Positions 7,433-15,887 of a DNA stretch of 64,000 nucleotides are shown here, in pieces; the stretch's first letter is position 1; each line of letters opens with the position of its first letter. The notes under the pieces are model-generated. The model was not told the origin of the DNA. It did not search any database and worked only from the letters and a program-made list of their open reading frames with translations. The DNA comes from Flavobacteriales bacterium. GTDB taxonomy: Bacteria; Bacteroidota; Bacteroidia; Flavobacteriales_D; CAJJDF01. The position numbers and the translations under genes were made by a program. The stretch covers positions 248,001-312,000 of the forward strand of contig JABAYJ010000001.1 of the NCBI GenBank assembly GCA_018609055.1. Direction: 5' to 3'.

Positions 7433-9967
7433 TTATTGTTGCCTATTTATTGTTTTATATGCTTCTAATCCGCATTTCAAGAAATCAACATAAAATGGTG
7501 CTCCTCCTCCTTTTTTAATGTCAGAATAACTAATTGGGTTATTCAATAAAACTCCCTCATCAGAAAGAAGAATATATCTTGGTTGAGCGTTATTTTTAAA
7601 TACTAACGTTTCAAAAGTGAACCACTTATCTCCAACGGTTCTTATTTTCTTCTTCTTAATCTTTCCTGATTCATAAGTAATATCAACTTCTCCTTGCTCT
7701 TCTTTTGGTAGCTCAATATCTTCATCTACGTATAACGAGACTAAAATGAACTCTTCAGAAATTAACTTCATTACTTCTTCGTCCGGCCAAATGTTTTCTT
7801 CTACTTCTCTACAGTTTACACAAGCCCAACCAGTAAAGTCAACTAACATAGGTTTTCCAGATGCTTCAGCTGCTTTTCTTCCTTCTTCATAATCTTTGTA
7901 AACATGGAACATTTCTCCTCCACAAAAGCTATAGTGCATTGGTGGTGGGAATCCACTTACTAATTTTCTGTTAGCATTTTCTCCACAAGTTAATCCTGGA
8001 ACTAAATATATTACAAAAGCCAAAATCAATAAGGCAAGTGATATTCTAGGGAAAGTAAGCTTTGTTTTTCCATGATCGTGAGGGAACTTGATAAGCCCAA
8101 ATAAATAAGCTACTAGTCCTAACCCTATTAAAATCCATAAAGCGAAGAATACTTCTCTTTTTATTAATCCCCATTGCATTACTAAATCCGCATTAGATAA
8201 GAATTTAATTGCAAGTGCTAATTCTAAGAAACCTAAAACTACTTTTACTGAATTAAGCCATCCACCTGATTGAGGCATTTTTTTCATTAAACTTGGGAAT
8301 GCAGCAAAAAGTGCGAATGGTAATCCTAGTGCAATTCCAAATCCTGCTAAAGCAACTGTAAGTGGTAAAGGACCATCTTTAAGAACCCCTGCTAACACTG
8401 ATCCTAATATTGGACCTGTACATGAAAAGGAAACTAAAGCTAAAGTAAGTGCCATTAAGGCTATACCTATAATTCCGCCAACATTAGAAGCTGAATCTAC
8501 TTTATTACTCCATTTTGAAGGAAGCGTTAATTCATAATATCCTAAAAATGAAAAAGCAAAAAACACGAATACTGCAAAGAATACTAAATTCAAAATAGGA
8601 TTTGTTGCAATACCATTTAGTACTTGAGGATCTGCATCAGTAAACCAAAAAGGCAAACTAAGTGAGGTATATATAAGAAATATAAATAAGCCATAAAGTG
8701 CAGCTTTACCAAATCCTCCTTTTGCATCTTGTCCTCCTTTAGTAAAAAAACTAACTGTTAATGGTATCATTGGATACACACAAGGTGTTAAGAGCGCAAA
8801 TAAACCTCCTCCAACTCCTAATAGGAATAGTACCCAAAGTCCTTTTTTCTCTTCAGTATTTGTCGATTCTCCTCCACAATCTGCAACTGGATTATTCAAA
8901 TCAAATTTATCCATTGCTGGCAAAATTCCCATTGCTGAATTGTTATCAGAACTAGATTGTTGTTTCTTAATGATATTTCCTGTAGCTACATCTACTTCAA
9001 ACTCTTCGTATGTTGGAGCTAAGCAATGGCTGGTATCACAAACCATATAAGAAATTTCAGCAGTAAATGACTTTAATCCTTTTGCTGATTTTATTTGTTG
9101 AATAAAAGTGACTTCATCTTCAAAAAATCTACTATTTGCATCATTTACTTCTTCAAATTCTTCATGAACATTCCCAATTTCTTTAAGCTTTCCTTCAAGA
9201 GAACCCATTGTGTCGGATACATAAAAAGTGGTAGGATGGATGTATTCGCTTTCCTGAGTAGTAGCATAAATATGCCAATGTTTGTCAAGTTTAGCTTTTG
9301 CAGAAATTTCATAGACATCATCCCCTATTTTTTTTGAGCTAAACTCCCAATCGATAGGATCTTCTAAGCCTGAATTTTGTGGAGCCTCGTTAGAATTTTC
9401 AATTTCCATATTCTCTACTCCAGAAACTGTAACACTAGCATTCTCAATAATTAATTCTGTCTCTTCAGTTCCTTCATTTTCTACCTCAACCTCTATAAGT
9501 TTTACTCCGCTTTTATTGTTTAGTTCAAACTCATGTTCTTCTAATGAAGGCGGTAAACACATTGATTCATTACATACCATAAAATCAACACCTCCTTTAA
9601 TTTTAAAAGGACTGTCTGTTTTGATTTTGATTTTTTGCTTAAGAACTGCTTTCGTTTTAAAGAAAGTCAGGTTCATTTCAAAATTTGAGTCGTATTCGTT
9701 ATAAGTTTTAGACTCTGAAGCTTTTCCAATTAATTCATAATTAGCACTTGGCTCCAAAACAACTCTGGTTGCAACTGGCCCATCATCACTCTCAAGTACT
9801 TGAGAATAAACGTGCCATCCTTCTTCAATACTAGCGGTAAAAATTAATGTTGCTTCTTTTCCATTTTGTTCTACAGAATAGTCCCATTCTACAGGGTCAT
9901 ATATCTGCGAAAAGCTAAGAGTAGCAATAATTGCTAAAAATAATGTGGATAGCGCCTTTTTAATCAT
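7433..9967 (-). CDS. dsbD: DsbD-type thiol:disulfide interchange protein
   Basis: The 844-residue protein moves reducing electrons from the cytoplasm across the inner membrane. After a signal peptide (1-20) come two copies of the N-terminal DsbD alpha-type domain, each with a Cys pair (CNESMC and CDTSHC). A membrane domain of about eight helices (about 378-690) follows, with key cysteines in TPCVYP and SFSCTGP. The end is a thioredoxin-like domain with WACVNC. Two alpha domains instead of one is unusual compared with E. coli DsbD. It heads a likely operon with the M23 lipoprotein gene. Confidence 0.9.
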   Translation of the reverse strand: MIKKALSTLFLAIIATLSFSQIYDPVEWDYSVEQNGKEATLIFTASIEEGWHVYSQVLESDDGPVATRVVLEPSANYELIGKASESKTYNEYDSNFEMNLTFFKTKAVLKQKIKIKTDSPFKIKGGVDFMVCNESMCLPPSLEEHEFELNNKSGVKLIEVEVENEGTEETELIIENASVTVSGVENMEIENSNEAPQNSGLEDPIDWEFSSKKIGDDVYEISAKAKLDKHWHIYATTQESEYIHPTTFYVSDTMGSLEGKLKEIGNVHEEFEEVNDANSRFFEDEVTFIQQIKSAKGLKSFTAEISYMVCDTSHCLAPTYEEFEVDVATGNIIKKQQSSSDNNSAMGILPAMDKFDLNNPVADCGGESTNTEEKKGLWVLFLLGVGGGLFALLTPCVYPMIPLTVSFFTKGGQDAKGGFGKAALYGLFIFLIYTSLSLPFWFTDADPQVLNGIATNPILNLVFFAVFVFFAFSFLGYYELTLPSKWSNKVDSASNVGGIIGIALMALTLALVSFSCTGPILGSVLAGVLKDGPLPLTVALAGFGIALGLPFALFAAFPSLMKKMPQSGGWLNSVKVVLGFLELALAIKFLSNADLVMQWGLIKREVFFALWILIGLGLVAYLFGLIKFPHDHGKTKLTFPRISLALLILAFVIYLVPGLTCGENANRKLVSGFPPPMHYSFCGGEMFHVYKDYEEGRKAAEASGKPMLVDFTGWACVNCREVEENIWPDEEVMKLISEEFILVSLYVDEDIELPKEEQGEVDITYESGKIKKKKIRTVGDKWFTFETLVFKNNAQPRYILLSDEGVLLNNPISYSDIKKGGGAPFYVDFLKCGLEAYKTINRQQ

Positions 9968-10033
9968 AATGTGTCATTTTACTATCAGTAAAGATAATTT
10001 TTTTCAATAGTATTAGAGAATAAAAAAATAAAG

Positions 10034-12730
10034 TTACTCTATCTCGAATTTAGTTTTGTCTTTCTTTTCTTCGTTTCCTTTCAATTTATCCAACCATTTT
10101 CTTTTCTTTTTCTCTTTCTCTGGTTTTTCATCCTCTTTTTTATCTGTTTTTTTGTCAGATTTATCATCACCTTCTTCTCCCCATTCTACCTCAAATTTTG
10201 GCTTAGCTTTTTGTTGTTCTGCAGCTTTTTTTGCGGTTGAATCTTTACCAAAGAGACCAAATTCATCTTTTAATATTCCTTTCACATTCTGCTTTTCAGC
10301 TTCTCTTTGTTTTTCTTGATATTCCTTTTTACCCGCTTTATCAAGTTTAAATTCAGGTTCATCAATTGTTCCTGTCATTAATAAAAAGAGCCTTACTCCT
10401 TCTCCATCATCAACAATGTAACCGTATTCCGTGTCTTTCTTTTTTGTCAGAATATCTTTTAACCTCAGGTTCATTCCATAGTTAATATCATAGTCAAAAC
10501 TTTGGGTTCCATAAATTCCAATATCCATTGCAGATGTGCTCAGGCTCATTGATGGAATTGTTATCATTCTATTTTTGATATTGATGGTATTAGTGAATTT
10601 AGAAAACTCAACTGTTTTTAACTTTTTAGCAAGGTCATCTACTTTTATAATATTTCTTGAAATCACATTTCCTTTAAGGTATTCTCCTATCTCATCAAAT
10701 AATTCTAGGTTACGCAATACACCTTCTGCAATAGAAAACTCCATGTCTGCTTCTAGTGAGTTTAAATCCAATTCTAAGTGTTTAGAGGTTTTAGAATTAA
10801 AACTAATTATAGCGTTTGCTCTTCCGCTAAGATGATCGTGACGAAGAGTTGATTGACCAAAATTGTTGAATTTTTTTAGTAAATCACTTATATCAACTTG
10901 TCCACAAATAATTTTAGAAGCTAGTGTAAATCCATCAGCCTTCTTTTTCAAATCTCCTGACAAACTATAGTTCCCTGAGTTTGAATTAAAAATTAAGTTG
11001 GATGTCCTTACTTGGTTCTCCATTACCTCTACCTCTCCAGATACGTTTGTTAGTTCGTGGTTTTGGTAGGTTAATTTAGTAATTGTAGTTCTTAAATTAG
11101 CTTTTACCCTTTTAGGAAATTCAACTCCATTTGTATCAATTCCGCTTTCAACTTCTTTTTTATCATTTGCTAATAATTTATCCAATTCCAATAATTCGGA
11201 TTGTAAATATATATTAGCCGTTAGCTGCTCATTATTTACCAAGTAAGGGATAAAGTTGGTGAATTGTGTGCTTATGTTTAAATCTGAATTACCATATTTA
11301 CCTGTTGCAGTAGCGCTAGAGTTAAACCTATTAAAGTTAACTTCTCCAGTAAACTCCTGAAACTGTCCTTCTGCACCTTCAAGTTTTAATAGCACATCTT
11401 TAAGTATTGCTTCTCCCAAAAACTCAGAAACTTTCATGTCTCCATTTTGGTTTAGTGTTCCTCTAAACTCATTGTTCAAATTAAGTGAGCCCGACATTTT
11501 TTCTATCCCATCAAGATTTAAAAATTCACCTAGCTTTAGTAAATCAAAATCTCCATTAATTTTGCTAAAAATAGTGTGGGTATTTTTACCTATCATCTTT
11601 CCAGTAATCGAAAACTTACCTCCACTCAGGTTTCCACTTCCATCTATTAACTCAATTCTCTGGCTTGACTGACTTGACTCAAAATTTCCGCTCAAGTTTA
11701 GGTCTTTAAGTTCCACACCAGAGTTTTGCTCGGTAATTGTTCCTTGTTTAACCAAAAACTTTGCTTCAATCTTTGGGCTTTTCCACTTTTTATTGTTTTC
11801 AATTACTACACTCCCATTTATTTTCCCTTTGGTGCGATACTCTGTTAGTTTCTCCCTAAAACTCTCTGGCATTAAAGAAAATATTTGTGAAATTTCCACA
11901 TTCCTTGCCAAAGCCGAAATATCTGAATTATCATTCTTTAAATCAAAGTTTCCGTTAACACCCAACTCCATTTCTTCGATAGATATTTGCCCTTTGGATA
12001 GTGAAATGTAATCCGAGGTAAATATTCCTTTTTCAATAGATAATAAAGAGTTTTTATCTTTAAAATAAATGGTGCTATCCGAACTAACTTGGTTAATAAA
12101 ATGATCTGAAGAAATTGTTAAATCTGATGTGTCGCTTGAAAAATTACCCCCAAAAGTAGTTTCGCGAATAGTTAAATCAACTAAAATTTTACTTTTATCA
12201 TTCTGATAAATAAGAAAAACATCATTTAGATTTAGTTGTTTAAGCGCAAAGTTAAATTTGGTTTCAGTGGTATCTTTAGATTCAGCTTCTTTCCAAAAAA
12301 TATAGTTCTCGTTTCCCTTTTCATCTACATGCAAATTAACTTTCGCATTATCCAAATCCATTTCTTTTACACTATAATCTCCTGAGAAAATTGCACCAAG
12401 TCCAAATTCTAAAGAGAAATTTTTTGCAAATAAAATGGTGTCTTTTTGGTTTTCATCTTCAATGAGGATGTTAGCAAAATTAAGGCTTGCGCTAGGAAAT
12501 TTTTTGAAAAATGAAAAAGAAACATTTTCTTCGTTAATCTTTAACTTAGCTTTAAGATGAGTGTTTATTTCATCAATTGCGTAGCGCTTTATTTCTTTCT
12601 CGTATACATTAGCCAGTACAATTCCCGAAATAATTACCAATAAAAAAAGAGATAGCAAAATCACGAAAACTCTTTTGAATTTTCTGAATTTCTTTTTTGG
12701 CTGGGGAGTTATTTGAATTTGTTCTTCCAT
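10034..12730 (-). CDS. AsmA-family large envelope protein
   Basis: The 898-residue protein has one N-terminal membrane anchor (about 20-44, FVILLSLFLLVIISGIVLAN) and a long periplasmic region rich in beta-strands with repeated phrases such as LNLSGNFESSQ, ending in an AsmA-like C-terminal region (about 640-790). The last 90 residues are Lys/Glu-rich and probably disordered. AsmA/TamB-like proteins are thought to bridge the periplasm and help lipid or outer-membrane protein transport; the cargo here is unknown. The gene appears monocistronic. Confidence 0.8.
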   Translation of the reverse strand: MEEQIQITPQPKKKFRKFKRVFVILLSLFLLVIISGIVLANVYEKEIKRYAIDEINTHLKAKLKINEENVSFSFFKKFPSASLNFANILIEDENQKDTILFAKNFSLEFGLGAIFSGDYSVKEMDLDNAKVNLHVDEKGNENYIFWKEAESKDTTETKFNFALKQLNLNDVFLIYQNDKSKILVDLTIRETTFGGNFSSDTSDLTISSDHFINQVSSDSTIYFKDKNSLLSIEKGIFTSDYISLSKGQISIEEMELGVNGNFDLKNDNSDISALARNVEISQIFSLMPESFREKLTEYRTKGKINGSVVIENNKKWKSPKIEAKFLVKQGTITEQNSGVELKDLNLSGNFESSQSSQRIELIDGSGNLSGGKFSITGKMIGKNTHTIFSKINGDFDLLKLGEFLNLDGIEKMSGSLNLNNEFRGTLNQNGDMKVSEFLGEAILKDVLLKLEGAEGQFQEFTGEVNFNRFNSSATATGKYGNSDLNISTQFTNFIPYLVNNEQLTANIYLQSELLELDKLLANDKKEVESGIDTNGVEFPKRVKANLRTTITKLTYQNHELTNVSGEVEVMENQVRTSNLIFNSNSGNYSLSGDLKKKADGFTLASKIICGQVDISDLLKKFNNFGQSTLRHDHLSGRANAIISFNSKTSKHLELDLNSLEADMEFSIAEGVLRNLELFDEIGEYLKGNVISRNIIKVDDLAKKLKTVEFSKFTNTINIKNRMITIPSMSLSTSAMDIGIYGTQSFDYDINYGMNLRLKDILTKKKDTEYGYIVDDGEGVRLFLLMTGTIDEPEFKLDKAGKKEYQEKQREAEKQNVKGILKDEFGLFGKDSTAKKAAEQQKAKPKFEVEWGEEGDDKSDKKTDKKEDEKPEKEKKKRKWLDKLKGNEEKKDKTKFEIE

Positions 12731-12773
12731 TAATTGTATACCACTACTGGCAGATTTACATTTGGGTTAAACG

Positions 12774-12781
12774 CAAATTTA
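12774..12781 (-). promoter_or_regulatory. Candidate Bacteroidota -7 element for the AsmA-family gene
   Basis: The minus strand reads TAAATTTG, matching the TAnnTTTG -7 consensus of Bacteroidota housekeeping promoters. It lies about 44 bp before the ATG at 12730. No clear -33 TTTG was identified. Confidence 0.35.
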
Positions 12782-12846
12782 ACGGAATAATTGCTTGGTT
12801 TGAAGCAAGATTTAACTAAGATATTAAGGGTGGTTTTTTAACAAAA

Positions 12847-13059
12847 TCACTCTTCCTCTTCTCTTAGTTCTTGAAGAATTTTAAGCGCCTCTTCAAAATC
12901 AGAATCGCTTACTTGCAATTTAAGATTTGGTTTATATCCATCTGCATGAATTGTAAACGTATTTTCATTGGCTACAAACGACTCAATTCCTTCTAAATCA
13001 AGAGCGGCCTTATCAAGATAAGACTCGTGTAAATGAAAATAAACTCCTACTGTTTTCAT
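12847..13059 (-). CDS. DUF2007-like small protein
   Basis: This acidic 70-residue soluble protein (MKTVGVYFHLHESYLDKAAL...) resembles the DUF2007 group, small alpha/beta proteins described as possible signal transducers: short strand, helix carrying an LE-rich face, then strands and a final Glu-rich helix. No catalytic residues are evident. It is the last gene of the sufE-sufT-like operon, 11 bp after the DUF59 gene, which hints at a link to Fe-S assembly, but that is inference from position only. Confidence 0.6.
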   Translation of the reverse strand: MKTVGVYFHLHESYLDKAALDLEGIESFVANENTFTIHADGYKPNLKLQVSDSDFEEALKILQELREEEE

Positions 13060-13070
13060 AATTCTAACTA

Positions 13071-13382
13071 TTACATAAAACCTAGGTCAAGTTGAGCTTC
13101 TTCGCTCATCATATCTTTGGTCCAAGTTGGGTCAAATACTACTTGTACTTTTGCCGATTTTACTGCTTCTATTCCTCTAATTTTATCCTCAACTTCAACA
13201 GGTAAAGTTTCGGCTACAGGGCAAGAAGGGGAGGTTAATGTCATGTCAACATCCACATTGTTATCCTTATCAATTCTTACATCATAAATTAATCCAAGTT
13301 CGTAGATATCTACAGGGATTTCTGGATCAAAAATAGTTTTGATTGTAGCAATGATAATGTCTTCTAATTTTTTCTTTTTCAT
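13071..13382 (-). CDS. SufT/MIP18-like (DUF59) iron-sulfur assembly protein
   Basis: The 103-residue protein matches the DUF59/MIP18 family that assists maturation of Fe-S proteins. The typical core is FDPEIPVDIYELGLIYDV at 18-35, and the conserved loop TSPSCPVAE contains Cys54. Length is normal. It follows sufE by 8 bp in the same operon, which strongly supports a role in the SUF pathway. Confidence 0.88.
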   Translation of the reverse strand: MKKKKLEDIIIATIKTIFDPEIPVDIYELGLIYDVRIDKDNNVDVDMTLTSPSCPVAETLPVEVEDKIRGIEAVKSAKVQVVFDPTWTKDMMSEEAQLDLGFM

Positions 13383-13390
13383 TCTCTCTT

Positions 13391-13810
13391 TTATGAAGCT
13401 TGTTGCATCAACAAAGCGTATATTTTCATTTGTTTTACCATACTTACCAGTCCATTGGAACGTGTTGGCGACAAATGTTCTTTTAATCCTATTTCATCAA
13501 TAAACCCTAGTTTAGCTTCCACTATTTCTTTGGGGTCTTGATTGTTCATTACTCTTACCAATAAAGCTATTATTCCTTTAGTAATAATTGCATCACTGTC
13601 AGCAGAATAAGCAATTACTCCATTTTCATTATCTGCATGCAACCAAACTCTTGATTGACATCCTTTAATAATGTTTTCGTCTGTTTTTTGTGAATCATCA
13701 ATTATTGGCAAATCTTTTCCTAGCTCAATTAAGTGCTCATACTTTTCCATCCAGTCATCAAACATGGAAAACTCCTCAATAATTTCATTTTCAATTTCAG
13801 AAATTGTCAT
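13391..13810 (-). CDS. sufE: Cysteine desulfuration protein SufE
   Basis: The 139-residue protein accepts sulfur from the cysteine desulfurase SufS and passes it to the SufBCD scaffold. The active-site Cys51 lies in the signature KGCQSRVW, and the N-terminal acidic helix and C-terminal amphipathic helix have the family pattern. It heads an operon with the DUF59 and DUF2007-like genes. The rest of the suf genes are not in this window. Confidence 0.93.
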   Translation of the reverse strand: MTISEIENEIIEEFSMFDDWMEKYEHLIELGKDLPIIDDSQKTDENIIKGCQSRVWLHADNENGVIAYSADSDAIITKGIIALLVRVMNNQDPKEIVEAKLGFIDEIGLKEHLSPTRSNGLVSMVKQMKIYALLMQQAS

Positions 13811-13828
13811 TCCTTATTTATTTTGATT

Positions 13829-13836
13829 CAAAATTA
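13829..13836 (-). promoter_or_regulatory. Candidate -7 element of the sufE operon
   Basis: The minus strand reads TAATTTTG, fitting TAnnTTTG, about 19 bp before the sufE ATG. It overlaps the end of the neighbouring OmpA remnant. Supported by pattern only. Confidence 0.3.
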
Positions 13837-14388
13837 GTCAAAATTGGAATGTGGTGCAATGTTATAGTGAGAATATGCAAAAAGTGTTATTTCAACTCTT
13901 CTATTTTTCTGTCTACCCTCATTAGTATCATTAGATTCTATCGGTTGAGATTCACCAAACCACAAAGCTATTATTCTACTTTCGTCAACACCCTTCTGTA
14001 TTAGGTAATTTTTTACTGCTTCAGACCTCTCTTTAGATAGTTGCATATTGGAATTATCGTTACCTACATTATCTGTATGACCAGATATTTTTATATTCCA
14101 TTCTTTCTTTTTAGTCATCAAACTTTTTAGTCATCAAAACCGCTAACTCATCAAGAGAGGAATATGAAGAGGCTTTTATAACATCTCTTCCCGATTCAAA
14201 TTCTAAATTATCAAAGGCTCTTTTTAATATCTCCTCTTCTTCTTTTTCAATTTTAGGACAACCTTTGTTTTCAACTATTCCTTTAACTTCTGGGCAAGCA
14301 TCATCTTTATCCAAAACTCCATCTTTGTCTGTAAATGGACAACCTTCGTTTTCAATTGGACCTGGTTGTGAAATTACTAAAAATCAGG
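13834..14388 (-). pseudogene. Truncated and frameshifted OmpA-family gene
   Basis: The upstream minus frame (from about 14388, after a TGA) encodes the acidic thrombospondin type 3 style linker typical of OmpA proteins (GPIENEGCP, DKDDACPEVKG, ENKGCP) and the start of the OmpA domain (LEFESGRDVIKASSYSSL). It then shifts frame and continues as EWNIKISGHTDNVG through NRRVEITLFA, the peptidoglycan-binding OmpA core. The shift is explained by a 16-bp tandem duplication at 14107-14138; removing one copy restores LAVLMTKKKEW. The N-terminal barrel and signal peptide are missing, so the gene is dead twice over. Confidence 0.85.
14107..14138. repeat. 16-bp tandem duplication inside the OmpA remnant
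   Basis: The sequence ctttttagtcatcaaa occurs twice in direct succession (14107-14122 and 14123-14138). Because 16 is not a multiple of three it shifts the OmpA frame. The two copies are identical, so the duplication is recent or repaired little since. Confidence 0.95.
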
Positions 14389-14420
14389 ACATTAAAGTAT
14401 AATGGCCTTCCCTTAGGGAT

Positions 14421-15299
14421 TTAGTGCTCTAAAATTTCTTTTACGTTATCCTTTATTTTAACACAAAGACCATCTGTAGGTAAATCATTCTCATCTCTTC
14501 CAAAAGGATCTTCAATTTCTTCAGCAAGAACTTCCATACTAACTAAAATATAGAAGATGAAAATTGCTATAAAAGCAGAGAAATATCCGAAGCTAGAAAC
14601 AAACGAAAGTGGCATTGTGCAAACGAAAACAAAAATGAACTTCTTTAAAAAAGAACTGTAAGAATGAGGTATTGGAGTATTTTTAATTCTTTCACAAGCT
14701 CCTGTTATATTCGAAAAATTCTTTAAATTATCATCAATTGATAAAAACTCTTCTTCTGAAAGCTCTTTAGAAACTTTCATTTCGTTAAGCTTTGCATACA
14801 TTTTTTGAGCAATGTAACTTGTTTTGTGTGCTTTTTTATTTATCTCTATCAGCTCTTCTTCTGTCAATTCAAGTTCATGAATTAATACTCCCTCTCTTAA
14901 ATGTTCTTTCATAGCAAAAGCATAATTAGGAATCATCCTTGAAAAAAATTCATGAGAGGTTTTATTCTTGGTCATTGTGTCAACTTTTATTGCCAAGTTT
15001 CGAGAATTATTAATTAATTCTCCCCATTTTTTTCTTCCTTCCCACCATCTGTCATAAGCAGAGTTTGTTCTGAAAACTAATAGTAATGATAAAACGAAAC
15101 CAATTAAAGAAAATACATCTTTCAATTTTCCTAATACAGAAACATGAAACTCATCTTCTACATAATTCAGCACCAAGTATGCAAGAATGGTTGTAAACAA
15201 GCCGATATAAATCATCTCCTTCCAAAGGACAACAATTGTATCACTTTTACGAAAAGTAAAAATATGTTTGAACCAAAACTTTGGGTTGTATTTTATCAT
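14421..15299 (-). CDS. Bestrophin-like anion channel family protein
   Basis: The 292-residue membrane protein has the bestrophin/UPF0187 pattern: an N-terminal helix pair (about 23-80), the conserved SAYDRWWEGRKKWGELINN at 80-98, and a C-terminal helix pair around 215-260 followed by DPFGRDENDLP near 268-278. Bacterial homologues form pentameric channels for anions or cations. It is transcribed divergently from the MarR gene, with a strong palindrome between them, so it may be under the same regulator. Confidence 0.88.
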   Translation of the reverse strand: MIKYNPKFWFKHIFTFRKSDTIVVLWKEMIYIGLFTTILAYLVLNYVEDEFHVSVLGKLKDVFSLIGFVLSLLLVFRTNSAYDRWWEGRKKWGELINNSRNLAIKVDTMTKNKTSHEFFSRMIPNYAFAMKEHLREGVLIHELELTEEELIEINKKAHKTSYIAQKMYAKLNEMKVSKELSEEEFLSIDDNLKNFSNITGACERIKNTPIPHSYSSFLKKFIFVFVCTMPLSFVSSFGYFSAFIAIFIFYILVSMEVLAEEIEDPFGRDENDLPTDGLCVKIKDNVKEILEH

Positions 15300-15364
15300 A
15301 ATTGATTTTTTTAAAGTTAAAGAAATTCACAAGCCTTCCAAAAAACTTAGATAAAGAAAACTTC

Positions 15365-15390
15365 AACATGTTATGCGTGCATAACATGTT
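15365..15390. promoter_or_regulatory. 26-bp palindrome, probable MarR operator
   Basis: The arms aacatgttatgc (15365-15376) and gcataacatgtt (15379-15390) are perfect 12-bp inverted repeats separated by 2 bp. It sits in the divergent region between the bestrophin-like and marR-like genes and just upstream of a -7 element at 15396, so a bound dimer would cover the -33 region. Length and symmetry are typical of a MarR-family operator. Confidence 0.75.
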
Positions 15391-15395
15391 TTTGC

Positions 15396-15403
15396 TATAT
15401 TTG
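15396..15403 (+). promoter_or_regulatory. Candidate -7 element for the marR-like gene
   Basis: TATATTTG matches TAnnTTTG and lies 16 bp before the ATG at 15419, directly downstream of the palindrome. The implied 5' leader is very short. Confidence 0.5.
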
Positions 15404-15418
15404 GAAATAGCAAGATAA

Positions 15419-15853
15419 ATGAAACCAGAAGAAACCATAGATTTTAACATTAGAAGTACTTGGCACAAAATTGCCAGAATGTACAATATACAGGCGTCAG
15501 AATATGGCGTTAGTATGGCAACAGGTATGGTTCTACTGAATATAGATTTAAAAGAAGGAACACCCTCTACAAGCTTAGGTCCAAAGATGGGAATGGAGTC
15601 AAGAAGTTTAACCAGAACTTTGAAAAACTTAGAAGACGAAAAAATTATTTATCGTCAACCTGATAAAAAGGACAAAAGAATGGTTAGGATTTTCCTAACT
15701 GAACTTGGAATGGAAAAAAGAGATCTTTCGAAAGAAAAAGTAATAAAATTTAATACTCATTTAAGGAATAACATTAAAAAGAAAGATTTAGAGGTCTTTT
15801 TTAAAGTAATGGATGGAATAAATGAGTTGATAGACGAAAACAATATTTTTTAG
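15419..15853 (+). CDS. MarR-family transcriptional regulator
   Basis: The 144-residue protein has a MarR winged-helix fold: dimerising N-terminal helix, helix-turn-helix around 42-75 (LGPKMGMESRSLTRTLKNLE) and the wing with the usual DKKDKRMVRIFLT at 81-93. MarR proteins bind palindromes and are released by small ligands. The gene lies 34 bp before a beta-oxidation operon on the same strand, so an acyl-CoA or fatty-acid ligand is a reasonable inference. The palindrome upstream suggests autoregulation. Confidence 0.93.
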   Translation: MKPEETIDFNIRSTWHKIARMYNIQASEYGVSMATGMVLLNIDLKEGTPSTSLGPKMGMESRSLTRTLKNLEDEKIIYRQPDKKDKRMVRIFLTELGMEKRDLSKEKVIKFNTHLRNNIKKKDLEVFFKVMDGINELIDENNIF

Positions 15854-15887
15854 TCCTTAAAGGACAAACAATAATAAAAGTAAAAAA

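Noticed and set aside
10056..12011. Several plus-strand open frames inside the AsmA-family gene
   Set aside because: They are Ser/Phe-rich shadows of the minus-strand gene with no start context or recognisable features.
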